A program made the position numbers and the translations under genes. From an uncultured Acidimicrobiales bacterium (GTDB taxonomy: Bacteria > Actinomycetota > Acidimicrobiia > Acidimicrobiales > Aldehydirespiratoraceae), in contig CALKOE010000255.1 of NCBI GenBank assembly GCA_938091985.1, forward strand, positions 1 through 11,699: a DNA stretch of 11,699 nucleotides. Direction: 5' to 3'. How positions within the stretch are numbered: position 1 is the first letter of the stretch; each line of letters starts with the position of its first letter. The notes beneath the pieces were generated by a model. The model saw nothing but the letters and a program-made list of their open reading frames with translations, was not told the origin of the DNA and searched no databases. Positions 1 to 5,477 of the stretch are shown piece by piece.

Positions 1-52
1 GATGTGCAGCGCCGACACCGATCAGAACGGGCAGGTTTGGATCCAGGCTCAT
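1..52 (-). CDS. Probable SCP2-type thiolase / acetyl-CoA acetyltransferase, N-terminal fragment
   Basis: Only the first 17 codons lie in the window; the gene continues past the left edge. They read MSLDPNLPVLIGVGAAH, starting at an ATG (50-52 on the complement). A short acidic/Pro lead followed by PVLxGVG is typical of the first beta strand of SCP2-like thiolases, which make or cleave the C-C bond of 3-ketoacyl-CoA esters. The active-site Cys and His lie outside the window, so the call rests on the N-terminal signature alone. The gene is divergent from the flavoprotein gene at 151, and the pair could share regulation in 53-150. A TAGGTT box (62-67, complement) sits nine bases before the ATG, which would fit a nearly leaderless transcript. 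Any other protein with a similar first strand remains possible. Confidence 0.5.
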   Translation of the reverse strand, partial: MSLDPNLPVLIGVGAAH

Positions 53-106
53 ACGAGCCGGAACCTACCCGGCACGACATCCAGGCCGCGAACTCGCCGA
101 CGAACA

Positions 107-118
107 AGAACGCGTTCT
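107..118. promoter_or_regulatory. Perfect 12-bp palindrome, candidate operator in divergent promoter region
   Basis: AGAACGCGTTCT is identical to its own reverse complement. It lies in the 98-base gap between the divergent thiolase and flavoprotein genes. It runs directly into a TAGTGT hexamer (118-123) that could be the -10 box for the plus-strand gene, with no convincing -35. A palindrome overlapping the core promoter fits a dimeric repressor such as a TetR-family protein. Its use as an operator is inference; no second copy was noticed by eye in the window. Confidence 0.35.
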
Positions 119-137
119 AGTGTCGCGGCACGACCTC

Positions 138-143
138 AGGAGG
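138..143 (+). promoter_or_regulatory. Strong ribosome binding site for the flavoprotein gene
   Basis: AGGAGG lies seven bases before the ATG at 151. It is a full Shine-Dalgarno match at good spacing and fixes the start of the downstream gene. Confidence 0.75.
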
Positions 144-150
144 CCCCCGA

Positions 151-1281
151 ATGACCATCTTGCTCGATGCCGCACGTGACCTTCGTTCCGCTCTGGACAA
201 GGAGGGGGCAAAGGCCGAAGCCGCCGGTTCGCCGATGACCGACGAGGCCGTCCGCCTCTGCAAGGAAGCCGACCTCTACGGCGCACTCGTCGCCAAGGAT
301 GTCGGCGGATCCGAGCTCAACGCAGCCGACAGCCTCGATGTCTTCACCGAGCTGGCCCGAGCCGACGGCTCGATCGGCTGGGTCGTGATGGCCGGCAGTA
401 CCGCCACCGCGTACTTCAGCTCGTACTGTCCCGACTCGTTCACCGACCAGATGTTCGCCGACGGCGTGCCACTCGTGGCCGGCCAGTTCGCCCCCAACGG
501 CACGGCGGTGCCCCAAGGCGACAGCTTCCACATCACCGGCAACTACTCGTTCGGCTCCGGCCTCGAGCACGCTGACTGGGCCGGAAGCGGCTCGTTCACG
601 CAGCCCGAAGAGGGCAACCCCGACTACATCTTCGCCGTCGTCCCGAAGGCCGAGGCGGAGGTCATCGGCAACTGGGATGTCATGGGCCTGCGTTCGACCG
701 CAAGCTACGACTACAAGATCGACAGCGACGTCCCCGCGGATCGGACGTTCTCGATGTTCGGCTTCACCCGCCACCGCGGCGGCAAGCAGTTCGATCTCGG
801 CATCCTCCACCTGACGGAGATCGGCCATGCCGGCTGGGCACTCGGTGTCATGCGTCGCGCCATCGACGAAGCCGCCGTGATCGCCAAGACCAAGCAGCGC
901 ATGACCGGCAAGACCGGCCTGGCCGACGACCCCCGGTTCCAATACGACCTCGCCGGGGCGGAAAGTCTCTACCGCTCAGGCGACCTGTGGATCCGCACCG
1001 CCTTCACCAAGGCCGAGAACTCCGCCCTCAACGACAACCCCGACCAGGGACTCGTCGGCGAAGCGCTGCAGGCGACCACCTGGTTCACCCAGCAGGCCAC
1101 GGAGTCGATCCAGAAGCTCTACCGCCACATCGGAACCACGGCCTTGCGCGACGGGGCCTTCCAGCGTGCATTCCGCGACATTCACGCGGGAAGCCAGCAC
1201 GCGATGGTCAGCCCGGCCCACACATTCGCGTTTGCCGAGAGCATCCTCGAGGCTGCCCCGGAGTCCGCAGTCGACTGGTAG
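151..1281 (+). CDS. Acyl-CoA dehydrogenase-family flavoprotein (HsaA-like monooxygenase group)
   Basis: This 376-residue protein has the layout of the acyl-CoA dehydrogenase C-terminal-domain-2 group: a helical N-terminal domain (about 1-110), a central beta domain (about 110-215, with GNYSFGSG and NWDVMGLRSTASYDY) and a C-terminal helical bundle ending in RDIHAGSQHAMVSPAH. Members of this group include HsaA-type flavin-dependent monooxygenases of steroid and phenol breakdown, which take reduced flavin from a partner reductase, as well as true acyl-CoA dehydrogenases. The central WDVMGLRST segment and the absence of an obvious catalytic Glu favour the monooxygenase-like group, but the substrate cannot be named. 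The start is set by AGGAGG seven bases upstream. The gene is divergent from a thiolase and ends 32 bases before a convergent metallo-hydrolase gene. Confidence 0.85.
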   Translation: MTILLDAARDLRSALDKEGAKAEAAGSPMTDEAVRLCKEADLYGALVAKDVGGSELNAADSLDVFTELARADGSIGWVVMAGSTATAYFSSYCPDSFTDQMFADGVPLVAGQFAPNGTAVPQGDSFHITGNYSFGSGLEHADWAGSGSFTQPEEGNPDYIFAVVPKAEAEVIGNWDVMGLRSTASYDYKIDSDVPADRTFSMFGFTRHRGGKQFDLGILHLTEIGHAGWALGVMRRAIDEAAVIAKTKQRMTGKTGLADDPRFQYDLAGAESLYRSGDLWIRTAFTKAENSALNDNPDQGLVGEALQATTWFTQQATESIQKLYRHIGTTALRDGAFQRAFRDIHAGSQHAMVSPAHTFAFAESILEAAPESAVDW

Positions 1282-1284
1282 TCA

Positions 1285-1323
1285 CTCAGACAGTGCTGCT
1301 CAGACAGTGCTACTCAGACAGTG
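1285..1323. repeat. Three tandem copies of CTCAGACAGTG at 14-bp period
   Basis: Exact copies of the 11-mer start at 1285, 1299 and 1313, with three-base spacers CTG and CTA. The array fills the gap between two convergent genes. Its third copy forms the last codons and stop of the metallo-hydrolase gene. Each copy carries TCA, which is TGA on the complement. Because the period is 14, the three TGAs fall in all three minus-strand frames. There is no strong hairpin or T-tract, so I do not call it a terminator. Confidence 0.8.
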
Positions 1324-2144
1324 ACAGTGGTGAGGTCGTCTCCCATGACGATCTCACCGTCGAAGTGCTCCGCCGCGATCGCGATCCACTCGTCGTATTG
1401 CTCGGGCTGTGGCGCCGGCACGTAGTGGGTCATCAGCAGCGTTGTGACGCCGTTGTTCGCTGCCGTCTGTGCGGCCTGCTCGACGCTCGAGTGGTAGTCG
1501 AGAATGTCCTGCAGGCGCTGGACAGGCACGAGCTTGACGAGGTCATCACGGATCACGGTTTGCACGTAGACATCGGCATCGGTCGTGAGTTCGTCGAGTC
1601 CGGCACACGGAATGGTGTCGCCCGCAAGAGCCACCACCTTTCCTTCGCGCTCGACCCGGAAACCGATCGTCGGCTCAACCGGAGCATGCATGGTCTGGTG
1701 CATCGAGACACTCATCGTGCCCAGCGTGAACGTATCGCCGGGTGAGACTTCAGTGACCTCGACGATCGGTTCCCAGGTGAGATCGTCGTGGTGGCCGATG
1801 CGGTATCCGACGTCGGGTTCGAGCGCCTTCATCATGTAGTCGACGTAGCGCTGGAGGCCGGGCGGACCCCACACCTTCAGCGGAGTCGGTTGTTGGGACA
1901 TGATCCAGTGAGTGGTCACGATGTCGCTGAAGTCGGTGAGGTGGTCGCTGTGCAGATGGGTGATCAACACGCCCTGGAGCAGACCAGGAAGCGAACCCGC
2001 TGCGGCCATGCGCATCACGCAACCGCGCCCCGTGTCGACCAGCACCTGTTCGAGGCCGCCTTCGCCGGCCTTCAGCAGTGTTGCCGGGCCGGCTCGGTTG
2101 GGATCGGGCATCGGCGAACCGGTGCCGAGGAGGACGACGTCCAT
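1314..2144 (-). CDS. Metallo-beta-lactamase-fold hydrolase, RNase Z/arylsulfatase-like group
   Basis: The 276-residue protein opens with the RNase Z-like strand LLGTGSPMPDPNRAGP and carries the metal-binding set expected for a two-zinc site: THLHSDH (His63, His65, Asp67, His68), His153, Asp176 in LAGDT, and His240 in LMTHYVP. DYHSSVEQAA around His218 matches the HSxxEQAA motif of RNase Z and related hydrolases. It lacks the long flexible arm of genuine tRNase Z, so a small-molecule ester or sulfate hydrolase is more likely than a tRNA processing enzyme. It is the last gene of the minus-strand block. AGGAG overlapping the TetR stop codon, eight bases before the ATG, supports the start and co-translation with the regulator. 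No signal peptide is seen, so it is probably cytoplasmic. Confidence 0.88.
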   Translation of the reverse strand: MDVVLLGTGSPMPDPNRAGPATLLKAGEGGLEQVLVDTGRGCVMRMAAAGSLPGLLQGVLITHLHSDHLTDFSDIVTTHWIMSQQPTPLKVWGPPGLQRYVDYMMKALEPDVGYRIGHHDDLTWEPIVEVTEVSPGDTFTLGTMSVSMHQTMHAPVEPTIGFRVEREGKVVALAGDTIPCAGLDELTTDADVYVQTVIRDDLVKLVPVQRLQDILDYHSSVEQAAQTAANNGVTTLLMTHYVPAPQPEQYDEWIAIAAEHFDGEIVMGDDLTTVTV

Positions 2145-2155
2145 CGTATGAGCTC

Positions 2156-2770
2156 CTAGCTCTGGGTTTCGGGACTGAGCAGCGCGAACACGGTGGATCG
2201 CATTACTGCAGTCGACTGATCGCGACTCAGCTGGCGGACCTGTCGGAGGTACTCGATCGAGTCGAGCGAGAGGCTGAGCGCCAGTGCCTCTTCCGCTGCG
2301 CGCCGGGGGCCGCTCTCGAGCCGCGCCAACTCAGGCGCAAAGTGTTGTGAGATCTGGTCGACCGCGCGAGCTGCGATATCGCGCCGGTGCGCAGCAATGA
2401 TCGGCTCCACCGGTGCGAGCATTTGCCCCACTCGCGAAGGGTTCTGCGCCACGTCGTAGATCGCCTGACGGTTCTCGATGATCGCGTCGACCCGGTCCCC
2501 GAACGGCCCTTCGCCGATCGCCGAGATCAGTAGATGATCGAGCATCGAGCGAAGTTGCCGCTCGATCGCCACCCGATAGAGCTCGTCGAGATCCTCGAAG
2601 TAGCGAAAGACGCTCCGGTGAGAGACTCCACTGCGCTCCGCGACCTCAGCCACGGCTGGTTGGAGGTTTCCGTCCCGGTAGATCTCCAGGAGCGCGTCGA
2701 CAACCCGGTCGCGATTCTGGTCGCGCCGAGCTCGACGCCCGTCGATCGTGGGCAGCATTTCGGCGTTCAT
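2156..2770 (-). CDS. TetR/AcrR-family transcriptional regulator
   Basis: This is a 204-residue protein, the usual TetR length. The N-terminal DNA-binding domain is clear: RRDQNRDRVVDALLEIYRDG, then the helix-turn-helix in VAEVAERSGVSHRSVFRYF (about residues 33-52), with the SVFRYF recognition helix end typical of the family. The remaining helical part is the variable ligand and dimer domain and gives no clue to the inducer. The frame is open to 3079, but the longer version would run through the upstream selenoprotein gene. The ATG at 2768-2770 puts the family's N-terminal arm right before helix 1 and starts ten bases after the upstream stop. It lacks a strong ribosome binding site, so translation may be coupled. 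Its neighbours suggest it controls the selenoprotein and metallo-hydrolase genes, and possibly the palindrome at 3971-3987. Confidence 0.9.
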   Translation of the reverse strand: MNAEMLPTIDGRRARRDQNRDRVVDALLEIYRDGNLQPAVAEVAERSGVSHRSVFRYFEDLDELYRVAIERQLRSMLDHLLISAIGEGPFGDRVDAIIENRQAIYDVAQNPSRVGQMLAPVEPIIAAHRRDIAARAVDQISQHFAPELARLESGPRRAAEEALALSLSLDSIEYLRQVRQLSRDQSTAVMRSTVFALLSPETQS

Positions 2771-2780
2771 CGCAGTCGAA

Positions 2781-3935
2781 TCATCGGTGTCCGGGCGCCA
2801 TGTAGAACCAGAACGGGAATGGCACGCCCTCGTCGGCCAGCGCCTTACGGGCGGCGAGCACCACCTTGCCGGCCTCTGTCTCTTCGAAGAACCAGTTCTC
2901 GATGGCACGACCGCTGCCCAGCGGTCCGTTGGCCAACTCGACGGCAGCCTCTTCGTAGTAGGTCCGCACGTCGTGGCAGACCGCCACCGTGTTCTTGCCG
3001 GGGAGGTCGGCCTCCTTGAGCGGGGTGCCGGCAGCCACGCGTTCGAGAGCCTCGATCGCTGCGGGAACGGTGTCGGCATCGATCGCTCGCCCGACGGAGC
3101 TCACACCCCGTCGCTCGACAATGCGGTCGTAGGCCTTGCGGATGCCGCGGGCTTCGGAAACGGCTGGAGACGCATCGCCATCGAAGGCGGGAGGCATCTG
3201 GCACGACACCGCGTCGGAGGCCTCTTCGATGACCACGGGGTGGCTCTCGATCACCGGACCCGACGTCGCATCAAGCAGAGCGAACGCGCGACCGATCACG
3301 TCGTGTTGGAACTCCGGATCGCTGGGTCGGCCGAGCGGCCGGCCGAGCGGGAATTCTCCGTGAAGGGTGCGCGGCGCGCCGACGAGCTCGGCAACGGGTC
3401 GCATCGACGCGAGGGCCACAGTGGCGATCCCGGCAGCTTCGATGATGTGAGCGAGCACACACACGGTGCGCGTACAAAGAGGTCAAACGGGCGTGAGCAG
3501 CACCACATCGACGCCGTCGGCCTTGAGCTCGGCCGCAGCCGCCGGGCCGGAGTCGTGGATGATCGTGGCGAGGTCGTCGGGCTGGTTGCCGGCAAAGGAG
3601 TAGTGCCGGTCGGCGACCGAGCCGATCACGCGCTGTGTGGCGAGCTCCTCGAGCCGGTCGATCGGAAAGACGACGTTGAGATCCTCGGTGAACCCAGCGC
3701 GATCGAAGTTCGGGCTCCAATGGCCGAGTACCAGGTCGCGCGCCTCGCGAGGAATCGATCGATAGCTCGTGTCGTTCTGGGCAAACGCGGTGTCGCTCGC
3801 ACGATGGAGCGCGGCCGACGTGACAATCGCGACCTTTGCCTGGGCGAGCGGCACGGGGGTGACGAACGCAGGATTCGGGAACTCAGGCGCGGGCAGGCTC
3901 CCTGCATGAGAACGCATCGGGGCATCACCAGACAT
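2781..3935 (-). CDS. GrdB-like selenoprotein (glycine/sarcosine/betaine reductase selenoprotein B family) with in-frame UGA
   Basis: Read through one TGA, this gene encodes 384 residues. Residues 1-150 show family features: VAIVTSAALH near the start, DLNVVFPIDRLEELA, VIGSVADRHYSFAG, then the strand ADGVDVVLLTPV. Codon 151 is TGA, followed by PLC, giving a UxxC redox motif where GrdB proteins have selenocysteine and many homologues have Cys. The same frame continues with VCVLAHIIEAAGIATV, GEFPLGRPLGRPSDP (about 197-211) and a C-terminal end FPFWFYMAPGHR, as in family members. AGGAGG four bases before the ATG at 3933-3935 sets the start. GrdB proteins attack substrate amines in Clostridia, but here GrdA, GrdC/D and GrdE are absent, and actinobacterial relatives have no known function. 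It follows the hydratase gene after 74 bases and precedes TetR by ten. The alternative is a nonsense mutation of an ancestral Cys codon; the intact downstream frame and the hairpin make this less likely. A caller that stops at TGA would report two fragments, 3483-3935 and 2781-3464. Confidence 0.83.
3455..3471 (-). promoter_or_regulatory. Candidate bacterial SECIS hairpin
   Basis: Eleven bases after the in-frame TGA the mRNA can fold GCGCAC / CGTGT / GTGTGC: a six-pair stem with one G-U pair and a five-base loop. The second loop base is G (position 3464), 19 bases past the TGA. This fits the known bacterial SECIS layout (short upper stem, small loop with G in the first two bases, loop 16-37 bases from UGA), which recruits SelB carrying selenocysteyl-tRNA. 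The fold was made by eye without energies, and short GC-rich hairpins are common, so it supports the recoding call but does not prove it. Confidence 0.6.
3483..3485 (-). other. Predicted selenocysteine codon (UGA, residue 151)
   Basis: The TGA sits between LLTPV and PLCTRTVC in one continuous frame. UGA is a normal stop elsewhere here: the ligase, metallo-hydrolase, transporter and glycosylase genes all end in it, so this is local recoding and not a changed genetic code. A Cys in place of U would give the common CxxC form of the family. Confidence 0.8.
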
Positions 3936-3939
3936 CAGG

Positions 3940-3945
3940 CCTCCT
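3940..3945 (-). promoter_or_regulatory. Strong ribosome binding site for the selenoprotein gene
   Basis: AGGAGG on the complement lies four bases before the ATG at 3933-3935. It favours this start over the second ATG six codons further in. Confidence 0.65.
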
Positions 3946-3960
3946 AGAAGAGATCGCCTG

Positions 3961-3990
3961 ACCCTACATATGGCAGTCCTGCTGCCACAA
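3961..3990 (-). promoter_or_regulatory. Candidate internal promoter with overlapping palindrome
   Basis: On the complement, TTGTGG (3985-3990) and TAGGGT (3961-3966) are 18 bases apart and resemble the -35 and -10 boxes of a housekeeping actinobacterial promoter. They would start transcription near 3954, just before the selenoprotein gene. The spacer holds the perfect inverted repeat TGGCAG-N5-CTGCCA (3971-3987), well placed as a repressor site. The same repeat could form an RNA hairpin at the end of the hydratase transcript, but there is no T-tract after it, so a terminator is the weaker reading. Confidence 0.45.
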
Positions 3991-4009
3991 GTTGTTTGGC
4001 CTCGGTCCG

Positions 4010-4777
4010 CTACTTCTGGGCCGAACCACGAGCCTGAATGGCTTCGCGGCTTGCGGCAAGACGCTCCGTGTCGAATCCGCCCGATTCCGACCAGCGCCGG
4101 TTGACTTCCTTCTCCACGAGCATCGCATCGCCAGCGGTCACGGCGTGGGTTGCCCAATAGAGCCGCTTCATCGCAGCTGAGGCCGCCGCTGGCACCGTCG
4201 CCATGTCGCGGCCGAGCGCACACGCGCGCGCGATCAGATCGCCATGCGGCACGACCTCGTTCACCAGTCCCCATTGCAGCGCTTGGTCGGCGTGGACATA
4301 GTTGCCGGTGAAGCTCATCTGACGCGCCCGGCGAACACCGATCGCTCGAGGCAACTCCACCGAGAGGCCCCAGCCCGGCAGAATGCCAACACGAGCGTGG
4401 GTGTCGGCGAACGACCCTCGATCCGAGGCGATCAGCAAGTCGCAGGCCAGCGCGATCTCGAGTCCGCCGGTGACCGCAGGTCCGTTGATCGCACCGATCA
4501 CCGGCGTCGCCATGTCGGGTGGGAATGGGTGACCGTCGCCGACCCCTGAGGAGATGCTGGCGCCAGAAGCGAGCTCCTTGAGATCGAGGCCGGCGCAGAA
4601 AGCGGGATCGGCGCCGGTGAGGACGATCGCCCGCACATCGTCACGTTCGTCCAGCGACGCAAGCGAGGCACGAAGTCCGCCGAGAAGCAACGAATTCAGA
4701 GCGTTACGACTGTCAGGCCGGTTCATCACGACCAGCGCAACCTCGTCTTCGACCTCGATGTGCAGCACGTCGTCCAT
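4010..4777 (-). CDS. Enoyl-CoA hydratase/isomerase (crotonase) family protein
   Basis: The 255-residue protein is full length for a crotonase. It has NRPDSRNALN near the start, the oxyanion-hole segments AFCAGLDL (59-66) and GPAVTGGLEIALACD (99-113), and the GILPGWGLS segment (131-139). Glu107 matches the first catalytic Glu of classical enoyl-CoA hydratases. The position of the second catalytic Glu is His127 in FADTHARVG, so water addition by the textbook two-Glu mechanism is doubtful. Isomerase, hydrolase or another CoA-ester reaction is possible; a FADTHARxG motif is, as far as I recall, frequent in actinobacterial paralogues. It starts 12 bases after the HAD gene and is followed by a 74-base gap with a candidate promoter. 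No clear ribosome binding site precedes the ATG. Confidence 0.88.
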   Translation of the reverse strand: MDDVLHIEVEDEVALVVMNRPDSRNALNSLLLGGLRASLASLDERDDVRAIVLTGADPAFCAGLDLKELASGASISSGVGDGHPFPPDMATPVIGAINGPAVTGGLEIALACDLLIASDRGSFADTHARVGILPGWGLSVELPRAIGVRRARQMSFTGNYVHADQALQWGLVNEVVPHGDLIARACALGRDMATVPAAASAAMKRLYWATHAVTAGDAMLVEKEVNRRWSESGGFDTERLAASREAIQARGSAQK

Positions 4778-4789
4778 AGACGAGCGAGG

Positions 4790-5413
4790 CTACGACCCAG
4801 GCGGGCGGAGGTCGAGACCGAGCGCGGTCAGTTCACTTCGACACTGAGCCGGCGAGACGAAGTGGACGGTCTCGAAACCCAACGCCGCGGCCGCAACGAC
4901 GTTGGCCTCGCTGTCGTCGATGAAGACCGCCGACTCCGGCTGCGTGCCATGACGGTCACACAGGAGGCGAAATATGGCCGGATCCGGCTTCACCACACCC
5001 TCGCGACCGCTGATCACGAGCGCATCGAAATGACGGAGAAACGGAAGGTGGGGCTCGGACTGAGCGAAGGTCTCGCGACCCCAGTTGCTCAGCGCGAACA
5101 GCGCCAACGGCTGAGCCCGCAACTCCTCGAGAATGGCGACGGAGTCGTGAAGGATGTCGCCGAGTGTCTCGGGCCATCGATCACGAAACGCCTCGATCAA
5201 CTTCCGATCGTCGGGATGGCGATCGGCGAGCGCCGCCGTCACGTCGTGCAAGGAGACCCCGCGGTCCAGGTCGGCGTTGATCTCGAGAGTGAGGACCTCG
5301 TCGAGAAATCGGTCGAGTTCGGCCTCGTCATCGATCAACTTCTCGTAGAGGAGTCGCCGGTCCCATTTGACGAGAACATTTCCGAGATCAAAGACGACAG
5401 TGTCGATCGGCAC
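4790..5413 (-). CDS. HAD-superfamily hydrolase (subfamily IA)
   Basis: All four HAD motifs are present in 207 residues: VVFDLGNVL with nucleophile Asp9, FALSNWG with Ser109, Lys142 in GVVKPDP, and FIDDSEANV with Asp166-Asp167. The cap lies between motifs I and II, as in type IA enzymes. The residue two after the nucleophile is Gly11, where phosphatases usually have the acid/base Asp. FDLGNV also occurs in YihX-type sugar phosphatases, so activity is not excluded, but the substrate is unknown. The start is GTG at 5411-5413, with no other start codon close by in frame and motif I beginning five residues later. No ribosome binding site is seen; see the leaderless promoter entry. It heads the minus-strand block. 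Confidence 0.87.
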   Translation of the reverse strand: MPIDTVVFDLGNVLVKWDRRLLYEKLIDDEAELDRFLDEVLTLEINADLDRGVSLHDVTAALADRHPDDRKLIEAFRDRWPETLGDILHDSVAILEELRAQPLALFALSNWGRETFAQSEPHLPFLRHFDALVISGREGVVKPDPAIFRLLCDRHGTQPESAVFIDDSEANVVAAAALGFETVHFVSPAQCRSELTALGLDLRPPGS

Positions 5414-5425
5414 GCGGGAACCATA
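5414..5425 (-). promoter_or_regulatory. Candidate leaderless promoter for the HAD gene
   Basis: TATGGT (5420-5425 on the complement) is a TAnnnT -10 box ending six bases before the GTG start. This would place the first transcribed base on the start codon. The lack of a Shine-Dalgarno sequence fits a leaderless mRNA. No good -35 is present. Confidence 0.3.
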
Positions 5426-5430
5426 GGGCG

Positions 5431-5436
5431 TACCAT
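5431..5436 (+). promoter_or_regulatory. Candidate -10 box for the ligase operon
   Basis: TACCAT in the 64-base divergent gap is a reasonable -10 match and would give a leader of roughly 35 bases, containing GGAG at 5468-5471, six bases before the TTG start. The -35 region is poor, so this is tentative. Confidence 0.22.
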
Positions 5437-5477
5437 CAGCAGTTCTTCGCCAGCGTTGCTACAGACCGGAGTCTCCC

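Noticed and set aside
2781..2783. The final TGA of the selenoprotein gene is followed by TTC GAC TGC, which would read U-F-D-C, a second UxxC.
   Set aside because: The family ends about here, continued reading would overlap the TetR gene in another frame, and TetR starts ten bases later. I take it as a true stop and the resemblance as chance.
2771..3079. An N-terminal extension of the TetR protein by 103 codons.
   Set aside because: The added part lies fully inside the selenoprotein gene, is Arg/Pro/Ser-rich, and TetR proteins begin close to their first helix, as with the ATG at 2770.
3483..3485. The in-frame TGA as a plain nonsense mutation (pseudogene) or sequencing error.
   Set aside because: The TGA is exactly at the family's redox position, both flanks keep conserved family motifs with no other lesion, and a SECIS-like hairpin follows. 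It stays as the main alternative until selenocysteine genes are shown in the genome.
2748..3947. A 399-codon plus-strand open frame opposite the TetR and selenoprotein genes.
   Set aside because: Its product is rich in Arg, Gly and His with no recognisable domain; it is the antisense shadow of GC-rich coding sequence.
3971..3987. The inverted repeat as an intrinsic terminator of the hydratase gene.
   Set aside because: No run of T follows on the transcribed strand and the repeat sits between plausible promoter boxes; the operator reading is preferred, though not proven.
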